From contig NZ_LXGN01000006.1 of NCBI RefSeq assembly GCF_009372255.1, positions 1 to 48,327 of the forward strand: a stretch of DNA of 48,327 bases, written 5' to 3'. Source of the stretch: Acinetobacter guerrae. GTDB lineage: Bacteria > Pseudomonadota > Gammaproteobacteria > Pseudomonadales > Moraxellaceae. A program made the position numbers and the translations under genes. Of this stretch, positions 30,047 through 38,732 are shown one piece after another (the stretch's first letter is position 1; each line of letters begins with the position of its first letter). A model generated the notes under the pieces. It had not been told where the DNA came from and made no database searches. It saw only the letters and a list, made by a program, of their open reading frames with translations.

Positions 30047-30760
30047 TCACTCCTTAAGACTATATTCATAAGGCTGATCTTGTTTGTCTGTCAGAACGAG
30101 AAGTTTATAATGGTTATTATTCAGATTAATTTTTTCAAAATTAAAATCTTGTGCTGTATTTGGAAGTAAATATTTCATTTGACTTAAGTTTGCAACTTCT
30201 TTTTTTGAAGCATCTACCAACGTCAATTTTAAAATCTGAATATGTGAAGGAGAATTATTCTTAATATTGACGACTAAATTGTTGTCAACCGTTTTCGGTA
30301 TGACATTTATATTGACTGGATTGAGCTTACCCACAAATAAAGGGACAGAAATATTAAATAAAAACGTTACCGAATCAGTGTCAACAGGTGGAGCCACTTC
30401 TTGAAAAATAATACGCCAGGTTTTTTCCTCATTTGTGGTGATTCCTGCTAAAGGTTGATTAAATCCAACACGAATGACCTGTTTTGAATTAGGAGCAATA
30501 ATAAAGTTTTTGGGGTTAATAATGATATTGGGATCTGGTTCATAGACATCCTCTCCTTTGTCATTTTGTGACCATTTCACGGCGGTTGCTTCAAAGGTTT
30601 TAGTGTCCTCCATGTCTTTTGAGTCCATGGTGACCGTTGCGCTACGTTGCTTGGTTTTATCTGTAATATAGAGTTGGATTGGACTAATCGATAAACCTGC
30701 CCATACCATATGGATATACCCACATAAACCAAGTATTAATATTAAAAATTTTCTTTTCAT
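30047..30760 (-). CDS. Periplasmic fimbrial chaperone
   Basis: A 237-residue PapD-like chaperone with a signal peptide (MKRKFLILILGLCGYIHMVWA), the first-strand segment GLSISPIQLYITDKTKQRSATV, an FIIAPNSKQVIRVGF G1-adjacent block (the pattern of the chaperone G1 donor strand region) and a second immunoglobulin-like domain from about residue 145. It holds pilus subunits in the periplasm and delivers them to the usher. It sits between the major subunit and the usher, matching the four-gene order subunit-chaperone-usher-tip. It lacks the disulfide seen in some FGL chaperones. Confidence 0.92.
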   Translation of the reverse strand: MKRKFLILILGLCGYIHMVWAGLSISPIQLYITDKTKQRSATVTMDSKDMEDTKTFEATAVKWSQNDKGEDVYEPDPNIIINPKNFIIAPNSKQVIRVGFNQPLAGITTNEEKTWRIIFQEVAPPVDTDSVTFLFNISVPLFVGKLNPVNINVIPKTVDNNLVVNIKNNSPSHIQILKLTLVDASKKEVANLSQMKYLLPNTAQDFNFEKINLNNNHYKLLVLTDKQDQPYEYSLKE

Positions 30761-30842
30761 AACCCACCCGTGTATTATTTATAAGTAATTAAATTTTGTA
30801 TTCAATGATATTTTTTATAATGTGATTGGACTTGAAGTAATG

Positions 30843-30875
30843 AAGTTGGCTCCATTGCTAGAATAGAACCAACTT
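30843..30875 (-). terminator. Stem-loop between major subunit and chaperone genes
   Basis: Stem AAGTTGGCTC / GAACCAACTT with one wobble pair. In the leftward direction it is not followed by a strong T-run, so it may act as a partial terminator or a 3' stabiliser that raises subunit mRNA over chaperone-usher mRNA. Confidence 0.5.
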
Positions 30876-30893
30876 TTTGAAACAGTAAATGAA

Positions 30894-31436
30894 TTAGAAG
30901 TAAACTGAAATGTTATATTTGTCAGTATAAGTTCCAGCGGGTTTGCTAATACCTAAAGGACCAGTGGTTTGTACTGTGATGCTATAATCATTAAGTGAAG
31001 AAGTACCAGCAGTCATTGGTTCATTATATTTGACTGCACCGAGATTTACGTTATTGGAGCCACGTTTAGTAGTGACTGTAGTCGGAATAGAATAAGTTCC
31101 ATATTTTAATGCAGAACTGTTAGTTCCTGATGTGCGATTATCGGTATCAACCAATAGGTTATATGCTGCATTGGCACCCACACTAAAACTGCCAGTACCA
31201 GCGCCCGTAGTACCATTTAGGGTGATTTTGGTAGTTACATTTTTGAGTTCGCATACTTTTGGAATTGTGATTTCTATAGGAATAGACTTGCTTCCACAGA
31301 GTTCTGTACAGCCTTCAGGGTGCTGCGAACCGCCTCCACCACCCCATAAGCTCGCCGTTTCTACCTCTGCATGAGCAATACCAACCAATCCACCAAAAGC
31401 CATAACTGACAATATTGTTTTTACAAGCTTGTTCAT
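30894..31436 (-). CDS. Major pilus subunit (Csu-like)
   Basis: A 180-residue secreted protein with signal peptide MNKLVKTILSVMAFGGLVGIAHA, a glycine-rich stretch and a cysteine pair (CTELCG), then a serine/threonine/glycine-rich immunoglobulin-like domain ending PAGTYTDKYNISVYF. The C-terminal AGTYxDxxxVxxxF is the Csu-type signature shared with the last gene of the operon. First gene of the set in the direction of transcription and separated from the chaperone by 130 bases containing a stem-loop, so it is probably the abundant shaft subunit. The arrangement resembles the four-gene prpABCD-type pili of A. baumannii, but the sequence alone does not settle which pilus type it is. Confidence 0.8.
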   Translation of the reverse strand: MNKLVKTILSVMAFGGLVGIAHAEVETASLWGGGGGSQHPEGCTELCGSKSIPIEITIPKVCELKNVTTKITLNGTTGAGTGSFSVGANAAYNLLVDTDNRTSGTNSSALKYGTYSIPTTVTTKRGSNNVNLGAVKYNEPMTAGTSSLNDYSITVQTTGPLGISKPAGTYTDKYNISVYF

Positions 31437-32142
31437 AACGTATCTCCCATCTTTTATTATTAAGATGCTGTTTGTTATTTATAAATTTACAATTATGAGA
31501 TCTGAATTTTTTGAAAAAATCTTCTATTCACAACTGTTCTTTAATCATAGTTTAATCACAATAATAAACAATAATGTGACTTATTTCACATAAAATTAAA
31601 TTTTTAAATTTTTTATTTAGTTTAAGCTGTTGTTATTTAATATGTTTGGATTTTAATCCAAGTCAATTAACCCCTGAAATAAATCTGATTAATTTATTCA
31701 TAAAAAATAGTTGATTTTTCATTAAAATAAAAATTATTTAAAATTAATAACTTAATATCATTAAAAAATCAAATATTTTTATATTTTGATATAAATTGTT
31801 ACGTGTTATGAACTTTATTTGCGAAATTGTATTTATTATTGTCATTTATACTCAAAAAATATTTTTTTTAATCTCTATATCTATAAAAGAATGGATATTT
31901 CCATTATATTGCGTTTTTTATATTTACAATTGAATCGATGCTTAGTTTTTATTTAATAGATATTATATGAATAATCACATTTAAAAAATCTTTTTTATAG
32001 CTTTTTATTTTCTAAATTACTGGGATTCAGGTCAATATTTAATAAAATATGAATTAAAAAATATTGATTTAACTGATCAAATTCAATCTATTTATCCCTC
32101 AATAATATTGATAAAATTAAGACATTAAGGAAGGAAAAAATT
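31437..32142. other. Very AT-rich non-coding region upstream of the pilus operon
   Basis: About 700 bases made almost entirely of A and T with no supported gene on either strand. It must hold the pilus operon promoter, but its composition does not allow a confident -35/-10 assignment. Such stretches are typical targets of H-NS-like silencers. Confidence 0.6.
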
Positions 32143-32170
32143 AAAAAGAGTCCAAAAAAGGACTCTTTTT
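32143..32170 (-). terminator. Intrinsic terminator of mpl
   Basis: Eleven-base stem AAAAAGAGTCC / GGACTCTTTTT with a six-base A loop, 23 bases after the mpl stop. Confidence 0.9.
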
Positions 32171-32192
32171 AATGGTATAACTTGAGCAAAAT

Positions 32193-33554
32193 TTATTTTA
32201 AGGTATTTAGAAGTTTCTGATGTAAGCCCCCAAAGCCGCCATTTGACATAATCACCACAGCATCACCCTCACCTGCTTCGTTCACAATACGATTGATAAT
32301 TTCGTCCAATGAACGACTGACTTGAGCATGATTGGTCGCAGCTTCGACCACAGGTTGTAAATCCCAATCCAGCCCTTCGGGTTGATACCAAATGACTTCA
32401 TCAGCCAAACGTGCTGAATGTGCAAGCCCTTCTTTATGGCTGCCCATACGCATGGTGTTGGAACGTGGTTCAATAATTGCCCAAAGTTTACGTTCGCCCA
32501 AACGTTTACGTGCGCCGTCTAGCGTGGTTTCAATTGCGGTTGGATGATGGGCAAAGTCATCATAAACTTCAATTCCACGAACTGTTCCAAGCAGTTCCAT
32601 ACGGCGTTTCACCCCTCCAAAATTAGATAAGGCATGACAAGCTTGTTCGATACTGACACCGACGTGTTGTGCAGCAGCAATCGTCGCTAAAGCATTGGCG
32701 ACACTATGTTGGCCTGTCATATTCCATTGTACTTCACCTTTGACCACACCGTGTTCTAGTACTTTAAAATGACTGCCATCCGCGCTAAGTTGTTCTGCAC
32801 TGAATGCAACATCAGGATTATTGTTTAAACTGGTACGGACAACTGGTGTCCAACAGCCCATATCTAGCACCTGATCAATATTGGTTTCAGTAATCGGTGC
32901 AATAATACAGCCCTCACTTGGAATGGTACGCACCAAATGATGAAATTGTTTCTGAATAGCGGCCAGATCATCAAAAATATCGGCATGGTCAAATTCAAGA
33001 TTATTTAAAATCGCGGTCTTTGGATGGTAGTGAACGAACTTCGAGCGTTTATCAAAGAAAGCCGAGTCATATTCATCTGCTTCAACACAGAAATACTGAC
33101 CTCCACCCAAACGCGCGCTTTCGCTAAAACCAAGTGGTACACCACCAATCAAGAAGCCAGGATTGAGTCCCGCCTGATCCAATACCCAAGCTAACATCGT
33201 GGTTGTGGTGGTTTTACCATGCGTCCCTGCAACACCCAATACATGTTTACCTTGTAAAACATGATCAGCCAGAAACTGTGGACCAGAGATATATGGCAGA
33301 CCTTGGTTGAGCATATATTCAATCGCATCAATGCCACGTTTCATTGCATTGCCCACAATCACCAGATCAGGATGTGGCTGTAAATGACTGCGATCGTAGC
33401 CTTGCATGAGTTCAATGCCAGCATTTTCTAATTGGGTCGACATGGGTGGATAGACATTGGCATCTGAACCCGTAACTTTATGTCCCAAATCGCGAGCTAA
33501 AAGTGCCAAAGAACCCATAAAAGTGCCACAAATACCCAAAATATGCAGATGCAT
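32193..33554 (-). CDS. mpl: UDP-MurNAc:L-Ala-gamma-D-Glu-meso-Dap ligase
   Basis: Murein recycling ligase that rejoins tripeptide to UDP-N-acetylmuramic acid. The 453-residue protein belongs to the Mur ligase family: N-terminal MHLHILGICGTFMGS (UDP-binding), the ATP loop GTHGKTTTT (110-118), the carbamylated-lysine region FDKRSKF, NLEFDHADIF, and the C-terminal YDDFAHHPTAI and SNGGFGG motifs that distinguish Mpl from MurC. It stands alone and ends in its own terminator. It fits functionally with anmK and the lytic transglycosylase in this window. Confidence 0.96.
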   Translation of the reverse strand: MHLHILGICGTFMGSLALLARDLGHKVTGSDANVYPPMSTQLENAGIELMQGYDRSHLQPHPDLVIVGNAMKRGIDAIEYMLNQGLPYISGPQFLADHVLQGKHVLGVAGTHGKTTTTTMLAWVLDQAGLNPGFLIGGVPLGFSESARLGGGQYFCVEADEYDSAFFDKRSKFVHYHPKTAILNNLEFDHADIFDDLAAIQKQFHHLVRTIPSEGCIIAPITETNIDQVLDMGCWTPVVRTSLNNNPDVAFSAEQLSADGSHFKVLEHGVVKGEVQWNMTGQHSVANALATIAAAQHVGVSIEQACHALSNFGGVKRRMELLGTVRGIEVYDDFAHHPTAIETTLDGARKRLGERKLWAIIEPRSNTMRMGSHKEGLAHSARLADEVIWYQPEGLDWDLQPVVEAATNHAQVSRSLDEIINRIVNEAGEGDAVVIMSNGGFGGLHQKLLNTLK

Positions 33555-33818
33555 AACTCGTCTACTCCACTGCCCTGAGCTGGCCTTTTATTTATATACG
33601 CCAACGTCAAATATCAATTCAAATTGACAGCAACGATAACAAGGCTGCCTCTGAAAAGATAGTCATAAATCATGCTATTCGGGTGTTTTGCTGTTGCTTT
33701 TGAGTGAAATGACAATGATTAAATTTTGATGAAAGAATTATTTTTTTAAATTTACCTTTTATAATTAATTTTACTGTTCTCATACTGATTACGGTTTATT
33801 GTGATCAAGGATATTCAT

Positions 33819-34166
33819 TTGAATCCAACATTTATTGCGCTTGGCTGTTTAATTATTTCAAATTGCTTTATGACCATGGCGTGGTATGGACACTTAAAAT
33901 TTTTACACCATGCGCCTTTGTGGCAAGCGATACTGTTTGGTTGGCTGATCGCACTGCTGGAATATAGCTTTATGATTCCTGCAACACGATATCTGGATCA
34001 ACAAGGTTGGACACTAGGCGAAATGAAAATCACCCAAGAAGTGGTGACACTGATTGTATTTGTTCCTTTCATGCTATTTTTATTCAAACAACCCTTCAAA
34101 CTGGATTATTTATGGGCGATGTTATGTTTGATGGGATGCGTCTATTTTGTGTTTCGTGGGCAATAG
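33819..34166 (+). CDS. DUF486 family small membrane protein
   Basis: A 115-residue inner-membrane protein of the DMT-superfamily DUF486 group: four hydrophobic segments (about 4-20, 40-56, 76-90, 95-112) and the signature NCFMTMAWYGHLK followed by a second-half LWAMLCLMGCVYFVFRG. Function is unknown. The start is unusual: a TTG at 33819 has AAGGAT eight bases before it and places the first membrane segment correctly, whereas the GTG at 33801 has no ribosome binding site and adds six residues. I therefore choose TTG. It stands alone, about 260 bases from the divergent mpl start. Confidence 0.85.
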   Translation: MNPTFIALGCLIISNCFMTMAWYGHLKFLHHAPLWQAILFGWLIALLEYSFMIPATRYLDQQGWTLGEMKITQEVVTLIVFVPFMLFLFKQPFKLDYLWAMLCLMGCVYFVFRGQ

Positions 34167-34273
34167 AGTTTTTTTAGTTTAATTTTTTAACAAATATCTA
34201 CTTTTTCTCTGCTGAGGCTTCTCTCATCTAATTTGTAATATCGTAAAAACTTAAAAGTGGAATTTACAGTGAG

Positions 34274-34606
34274 ATGAAAACACAGTCTTTGATTGCAGCA
34301 TTAATCCTGACCACAGCTTTATCAGCGTGCGCTACACATGATGTTCATTCTCCTTCAGTTGCCCTACAAGGAAAATGTGATCAAAAATTTAACTATTCGA
34401 TTCAGAGCACCCGATTTGACGAAACTGCACAACAGATTTCACACGCGACAGGATGTTTTATTCAGACCGACCTAAGCAAAACTGCTGATATCCAAACCCA
34501 GCCGGTTCAAGGTGAGTTTAGTCCTCGTGAAGCGATTCAAAAAGCGATTACAGGCACGTCTTTAAAAATCGTTCAACAGAGTGCGAATCGTATTGTCATT
34601 CAATAA
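34274..34606 (+). CDS. Small lipoprotein with STN domain
   Basis: A 110-residue predicted lipoprotein. The lipobox is LSAC with Cys19 as the acylation site. The mature part (about residues 42-110) is a secretin/TonB short N-terminal (STN) domain: FNYSIQSTRFDETAQQIS, then SPREAIQKAI and SLKIVQQSANRIVI. STN domains normally stand at the N terminus of TonB-dependent receptors and secretins; a stand-alone lipidated one is unusual. No receptor or secretin gene is adjacent. It ends in a very strong terminator. Confidence 0.8.
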   Translation: MKTQSLIAALILTTALSACATHDVHSPSVALQGKCDQKFNYSIQSTRFDETAQQISHATGCFIQTDLSKTADIQTQPVQGEFSPREAIQKAITGTSLKIVQQSANRIVIQ

Positions 34607-34629
34607 TTGAGATCTCTATTTTAAAAATC

Positions 34630-34660
34630 AAGAAAGCCCGACATCCTGTCGGGCTTTCTT
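34630..34660. terminator. Terminator of the STN lipoprotein gene
   Basis: Fourteen-base perfect stem AAGAAAGCCCGACA / TGTCGGGCTTTCTT with a three-base loop. Confidence 0.92.
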
Positions 34661-34945
34661 ATATCTTGCTTCTAGGTATAACTCCTGTTGTACCTCACGA
34701 TCCTGATGGAAGAACTTATAATTTTTTGTTTTGTGTTCTGGAACTTCCTGTTCCTGATAAAACCAATCATAAGACAAAATAAAAAACAGACATAGAAGCA
34801 ATTTTCTGAGAATTTCGTCAGTAAATGCTTACAGCACTCTATCTCCAAGTTCTGAAGCAATCAGCCATATTTTTTTGCTTAATTTTGCTCAAAACCCCGT
34901 AAAAGTATCAAACTTGATCAATTCATATCAAATTATTCCAGAGTT
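34661..34945. other. Intergenic region upstream of the purE promoter, nothing found
   Basis: About 285 bases without a supported gene. A leftward 62-codon frame inside it lacks a ribosome binding site and has a cysteine- and phenylalanine-rich, non-conserved look. Confidence 0.4.
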
Positions 34946-34974
34946 TTGGAGCTGTTGAAAAAAAACGCTATAAT
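34946..34974 (+). promoter_or_regulatory. Promoter of purEK
   Basis: -35 TTGGAG (34946-34951), 17-base spacer, -10 TATAAT (34969-34974). The purE start codon follows after about 70 bases of leader. Confidence 0.75.
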
Positions 34975-35047
34975 GCCGCCCATTCTCTTTTCTTTCTTGG
35001 TGTAAGCCGAGATCTCTATTTTTATCTTTGATACTTTGGAAATGCCA

Positions 35048-35563
35048 ATGAACGCGGTCGCAGCGAAAGATGCTCAACCCTTAGTCGGAATTATTATGGG
35101 TTCTCAATCGGATTGGGCAACGCTAGAACATACTGCCAATATGCTCAAACAACTCGGTGTGCCTTTTGAGGCTGAAGTTGTTTCGGCACATCGAACACCC
35201 GATCGTTTATTTGAATATGCAGAAACCGCGCGTGAACGTGGCATTCAGGTGATTATCGCAGGTGCTGGCGGCGCGGCGCATTTACCAGGCATGTGTGCAG
35301 CCAAAACAGATCTGCCTGTACTTGGGGTTCCTGTAAAATCTTCGATTTTAAATGGTGTTGATTCTTTACTTTCAATTGTACAAATGCCAGCGGGTATTGC
35401 TGTGGGAACTTTGGCGATTGGCCCTGCGGGTGCAACCAATGCTGCGATTATGGCGGCACAGATTTTAGGTCTACATGATCCTGAAATTGCTAAAAATGTG
35501 GCTGATTTCCGTACTGCGCAGACCGATAAAGTCGCAAGCAACAATATTCCTGGTCAAGTATAA
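35048..35563 (+). CDS. purE: N5-carboxyaminoimidazole ribonucleotide mutase
   Basis: Purine synthesis enzyme that converts N5-CAIR to 4-carboxyaminoimidazole ribonucleotide. The 171-residue protein has the class I PurE motifs [10 protein letters not shown], the catalytic histidine in [19 protein letters not shown] and [12 protein letters not shown]. Several in-frame starts exist; the ATG at 35048 is chosen because GGA lies eight bases before it, while 35042 and the TTG at 35036 have none. It is ten bases ahead of purK in a clear operon. Confidence 0.96.
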   Translation: MNAVAAKDAQPLVGIIMGSQSDWATLEHTANMLKQLGVPFEAEVVSAHRTPDRLFEYAETARERGIQVIIAGAGGAAHLPGMCAAKTDLPVLGVPVKSSILNGVDSLLSIVQMPAGIAVGTLAIGPAGATNAAIMAAQILGLHDPEIAKNVADFRTAQTDKVASNNIPGQV

Positions 35564-35573
35564 CGAGGCAATC

Positions 35574-36704
35574 ATGGATAAAACCATCGGGATATTTGGT
35601 GGTGGTCAATTGGGTCGCATGATGGCTCAAGCTGCATTACCATTAAATATTCAATGTACTTTTTTTGAAGCCCAGCAAGATTGTCCAGCCGCGGCGCTTG
35701 GACAGGTTTTTTCAAGTCAGGCAGAACATGGTTTAAGTGCTTTTATTCAAAGTGCCGATGTATTTAGTCTTGAGTTTGAAAATACGCCGCTTGAAGATGT
35801 GGATGCTTTAAATCAGACTAAAGCGATTTATCCACCGCGTCAGGCATTAGCGATTGCCCAAAATCGACTCTCGGAAAAGACCCTATTTAATCAGCTTGAT
35901 ATTCCAGTTGCACCGTTTAAAGCGGTCGATAGTCTAGACTCACTGAAACAAGCTGTGTCCGAGCTAGGCTTGCCGATTGTATTAAAAACCGCGACAGGTG
36001 GTTATGACGGTAAAGGACAGTTTGTTTTGCGTGAGCAAGAACAGCTTGAACAAGCTTGGGCTGAACTGGGGCCAGCAAAATCATTGATTGCTGAAAGTTT
36101 TGTGACTTTCTCGCGTGAAGTGTCCATTATTGCGGTACGTGGACAAAACGGTGAAGTGAAAACTTGGCCTTTGGCTGAAAATCATCATCATCATGGGATT
36201 TTATCACATTCGATTGTGCCTGCACCGAACAGCATTGATTTGCAACCTGTTGCACAGGATTACATTACTCGGCTACTGAATCATCTAAACTATGTCGGTG
36301 TATTAACACTCGAATTGTTTGTGACAGAACAGGGTTTATTTGCCAATGAAATGGCACCTCGTGTGCATAATTCAGGGCATTGGTCGATCGAAGGTTCGGT
36401 GTGTTCTCAGTTCGAAAATCATATTCGTGCTGTAGCGGGCTTGCCATTAGGTTCGACAGATGTCGTGCGTCCAACCGTGATGGTGAATATCATCAGCCAA
36501 CATCCAAAATCTGAGGATGTTTTAGCTTTAAATGGTGCGCATTTGCACCTCTATAATAAGACAGAGCGTGAAGGCCGCAAACTTGGTCACATCACCTTAA
36601 TGCCAGTAAATTCTGCTGATTTGGTGAGTTTATGTCGCCAATTGGCTCAGATTTTACCTGAACCATTGGCACTTAAAGCCGATATGGCATTTCAAATCAG
36701 TTGA
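35574..36704 (+). CDS. purK: N5-carboxyaminoimidazole ribonucleotide synthase
   Basis: ATP-grasp enzyme that makes N5-CAIR from AIR and bicarbonate. The 376-residue protein starts DKTIGIFGGGQLGRMM, which is the dinucleotide-like N-terminal loop of PurK, followed by ATP-grasp blocks (VLKTATGGYDGKGQ) and EMAPRVHNSGHWSIEG near residue 260. The start at 35574 has GAGG six bases before it and follows the purE stop by ten bases. It ends in a strong terminator. Confidence 0.96.
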   Translation: MDKTIGIFGGGQLGRMMAQAALPLNIQCTFFEAQQDCPAAALGQVFSSQAEHGLSAFIQSADVFSLEFENTPLEDVDALNQTKAIYPPRQALAIAQNRLSEKTLFNQLDIPVAPFKAVDSLDSLKQAVSELGLPIVLKTATGGYDGKGQFVLREQEQLEQAWAELGPAKSLIAESFVTFSREVSIIAVRGQNGEVKTWPLAENHHHHGILSHSIVPAPNSIDLQPVAQDYITRLLNHLNYVGVLTLELFVTEQGLFANEMAPRVHNSGHWSIEGSVCSQFENHIRAVAGLPLGSTDVVRPTVMVNIISQHPKSEDVLALNGAHLHLYNKTEREGRKLGHITLMPVNSADLVSLCRQLAQILPEPLALKADMAFQIS

Positions 36705-36715
36705 GTTTTAGCTAT

Positions 36716-36749
36716 AAAAAAAGCGATCAGTTTTCTGATCGCTTTTTTA
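36716..36749 (+). terminator. Intrinsic terminator of purEK
   Basis: Stem AAAGCGATCAG / CTGATCGCTTT with a four-base loop and a T-run. Confidence 0.9.
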
Positions 36750-36888
36750 TTGATCTTATTTTAAATAGCGCTTATTCCTATCTGACCTTTTATCTCATTC
36801 TTCTGTTCAAATGGCGTTAAATTGTCTATTTTTTAACATCATTTCTAAAATAAAAAACGAAATAGTTTCGGCATAAAAGATTAAAAAA

Positions 36889-37351
36889 TTTGAATTCAAA
36901 ATATGGATATATTTCATAAGTTATTTTTTGAATTCAAAAAACATGGGTGAGTTTTGAATTTAAAAATAAGTCGCTCAAAGTTTTTAACTTTAAATTCAAA
37001 AACCAGAATAAACTTATCCACAGGTTGCTTATTGAGCTTTATTTGAATTTAAAATTTATGAAAAGGATATAAGTATCATTTGAATTCAAAGATATCTATC
37101 CCTATAGAAGATTTTTATTGATATAACCTATTATTTATATTAATAAAAATTAGAGCTGGAGAGGTGTAGTTTTTACTTTTTAAGCAAATCTATGGATATT
37201 TTGAATTTAAAATAGGCGCTGTGGATAAGTTTGAATTTAAAATGACATGGTGAATATGAATTTAAAACCAGAAGAATGAATTCAAAGTTACGAATCTTAT
37301 CTGTCATCACACCATCTAAATGCTAAGGTAAAATCAAATTTTGAATTCAAA
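36889..37351. repeat. Cluster of origin-type 12-bp repeats with two DnaA boxes
   Basis: Nine perfect copies of TTTGAATTYAAA or its complement: palindromic TTTGAATTCAAA at 36889, 36927, 37079 and 37340; TTTGAATTTAAA at 36953, 37042, 37200 and 37230; and the reverse orientation at 36989. Near-matches are at 37255 and 37275. Two perfect DnaA boxes, 37014-37022 (+) and 37220-37228 (-), lie among them. The repeat family and the DnaA boxes otherwise occur together only at oriC. No gene is present; the last copy ends 16 bases before the lytic transglycosylase start. Confidence 0.85.
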
Positions 37352-37367
37352 AATGGTGATGATAACA

Positions 37368-38654
37368 ATGCGACGTTTGTCTTTATTCTTTTCTTCTTGT
37401 TTTTTTCTTGCTGCTCAAGCCCAAGCTGAACTCATTATGAATGGTGCAACGATTTCTGCAACAACAACTACACCAGCATCTAGCGGTTTTTCACCACAAA
37501 ATGATTTCCAAAGTTGTATTGCCAATTTGCGTTCACAGGCGATTGCTTCAGGTGTGAGCGCAGCAACTTATGATCGTTATACACAAAATTTGAGTCCTGA
37601 TTATTCAGTGATTGATAAATTAAATTATCAGCCTGAATTTTCAACACCAATTTGGGACTACCTTTCTGGCTTGGTGGATAATGAACGAGTACAGTTAGGC
37701 CAGCAGAAAATGGCACAGTATCGAGATGTTCTTAATCGTGCCTCACAAATCTATGGCGTGCCGCCAGAAACGATTGTTGCTGTTTGGGGAGTAGAAAGTA
37801 ATTTTGGTGATATTTCTGGGAAATATCCGTTACTACAGGCTTTGGGAACATTGAGTTGTGAAGGTCGCCGTCAGAATTATTTTAAAGGTGAATTTTTTGC
37901 CACCATGCGAATTTTACAGCGTGGTGATTTGACTGAAAATCAACTAAAAGGTTCGTGGGCTGGGGCGTTTGGACATACTCAGTTTATGCCATCAACCTAC
38001 GAACGTTTAGCTGTCGATTTTGATGGTGATGGTCGTCGTGACTTGGTATCAAGTGTGCCTGATGCACTCGCTTCAACAGCTAACTTCTTAAAACAAGCGG
38101 GTTGGCAAACAGGAATGCCATGGGGCTTTGAAGTCAAAATTCCAGACAGTATGTCAATCAGTGGAGAAGGGCGCCGTAATAAAAAGCCATTAAGTAGTTG
38201 GGAACAGCGAGGTCTCACTCGAATGGATGGATCACCTCTAATACAGGGAAATCTCACCTCATCCACACCAGCAGGTCTCATGACACCCGCAGGAGAAAAT
38301 GGTCCAGCTTTTCTTGTATTTAAAAACTTTGATGCGATTTATAGTTACAACGCTGCCGAAAGCTATGGTTTAGCCATTGCACATTTATCAGATCGTTTAA
38401 AGGGTGGCGGTCCTTTTATTGCTTCATGGCCAACGGATGATGCAGGAACTTCACGTGCCGAACGCCGTGAAATTCAACGTTATTTGGTCAGTCGTGGTTA
38501 TGATATTGGTGAAGTAGATGGTTTAATTGGTGATAAATCTCGTCAAGCGATTCGTAATGAACAAACACGATTGGGTTTAAATCCAACAGGACGGGCAGGG
38601 CAGCAAATTTTAAAAGCAATTCGTACTCAACAAGCTGTGAGCATGATGCAGTAG
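37368..38654 (+). CDS. Lytic murein transglycosylase (MltB family) with peptidoglycan-binding domain
   Basis: A 428-residue secreted enzyme that cleaves murein glycan strands to anhydromuropeptides. Signal peptide MRRLSLFFSSCFFLAAQAQA, catalytic SLT/MltB-type domain with the active glutamate in WGVESNFG (Glu143) and the FGHTQFMPSTY block, and a C-terminal PG_binding_1 domain (RYLVSRGYDIGEVDGLIG). Starts further upstream (37341, 37353, 37359) are in frame but lack a signal-peptide-like beginning; 37368 has GGTGAT about ten bases before it. Its products feed anmK and mpl. Unlike E. coli MltB it shows no lipobox (Cys11 is not in one), so it is probably soluble. Confidence 0.88.
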   Translation: MRRLSLFFSSCFFLAAQAQAELIMNGATISATTTTPASSGFSPQNDFQSCIANLRSQAIASGVSAATYDRYTQNLSPDYSVIDKLNYQPEFSTPIWDYLSGLVDNERVQLGQQKMAQYRDVLNRASQIYGVPPETIVAVWGVESNFGDISGKYPLLQALGTLSCEGRRQNYFKGEFFATMRILQRGDLTENQLKGSWAGAFGHTQFMPSTYERLAVDFDGDGRRDLVSSVPDALASTANFLKQAGWQTGMPWGFEVKIPDSMSISGEGRRNKKPLSSWEQRGLTRMDGSPLIQGNLTSSTPAGLMTPAGENGPAFLVFKNFDAIYSYNAAESYGLAIAHLSDRLKGGGPFIASWPTDDAGTSRAERREIQRYLVSRGYDIGEVDGLIGDKSRQAIRNEQTRLGLNPTGRAGQQILKAIRTQQAVSMMQ

Positions 38655-38677
38655 TATTTTTGAGAGTATGTCTTATG

Positions 38678-38716
38678 AATAAAAGGTCTGCGGATGACCT
38701 GTAGACCTTTTATTTG
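38678..38716. terminator. Shared terminator between convergent genes
   Basis: Imperfect stem AATAAAAGGTCT / AGACCTTTTATT between the transglycosylase and the acidic hypothetical gene. Confidence 0.75.
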
Positions 38717-38732
38717 ATTAAAATGAAAGTGA

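Noticed and set aside
31132..31374. Plus-strand 80-codon frame with a proline run, opposite the pilus subunit
   Set aside because: Shadow of the glycine-rich minus-strand gene; the proline run is the antisense of glycine codons.
34672..34860. 62-codon minus-strand frame upstream of purE
   Set aside because: No ribosome binding site and low-complexity, cysteine/phenylalanine-rich translation; lies in AT-rich intergenic DNA.
36889..37351. CRISPR array
   Set aside because: The repeats are only 12 bp, AT-rich and palindromic, with irregular spacing (26 to 121 bases); no cas genes are near.
38444..38462. TTCACGTG inside the transglycosylase gene as a parS site
   Set aside because: Only one half matches the consensus; the other half has several mismatches.
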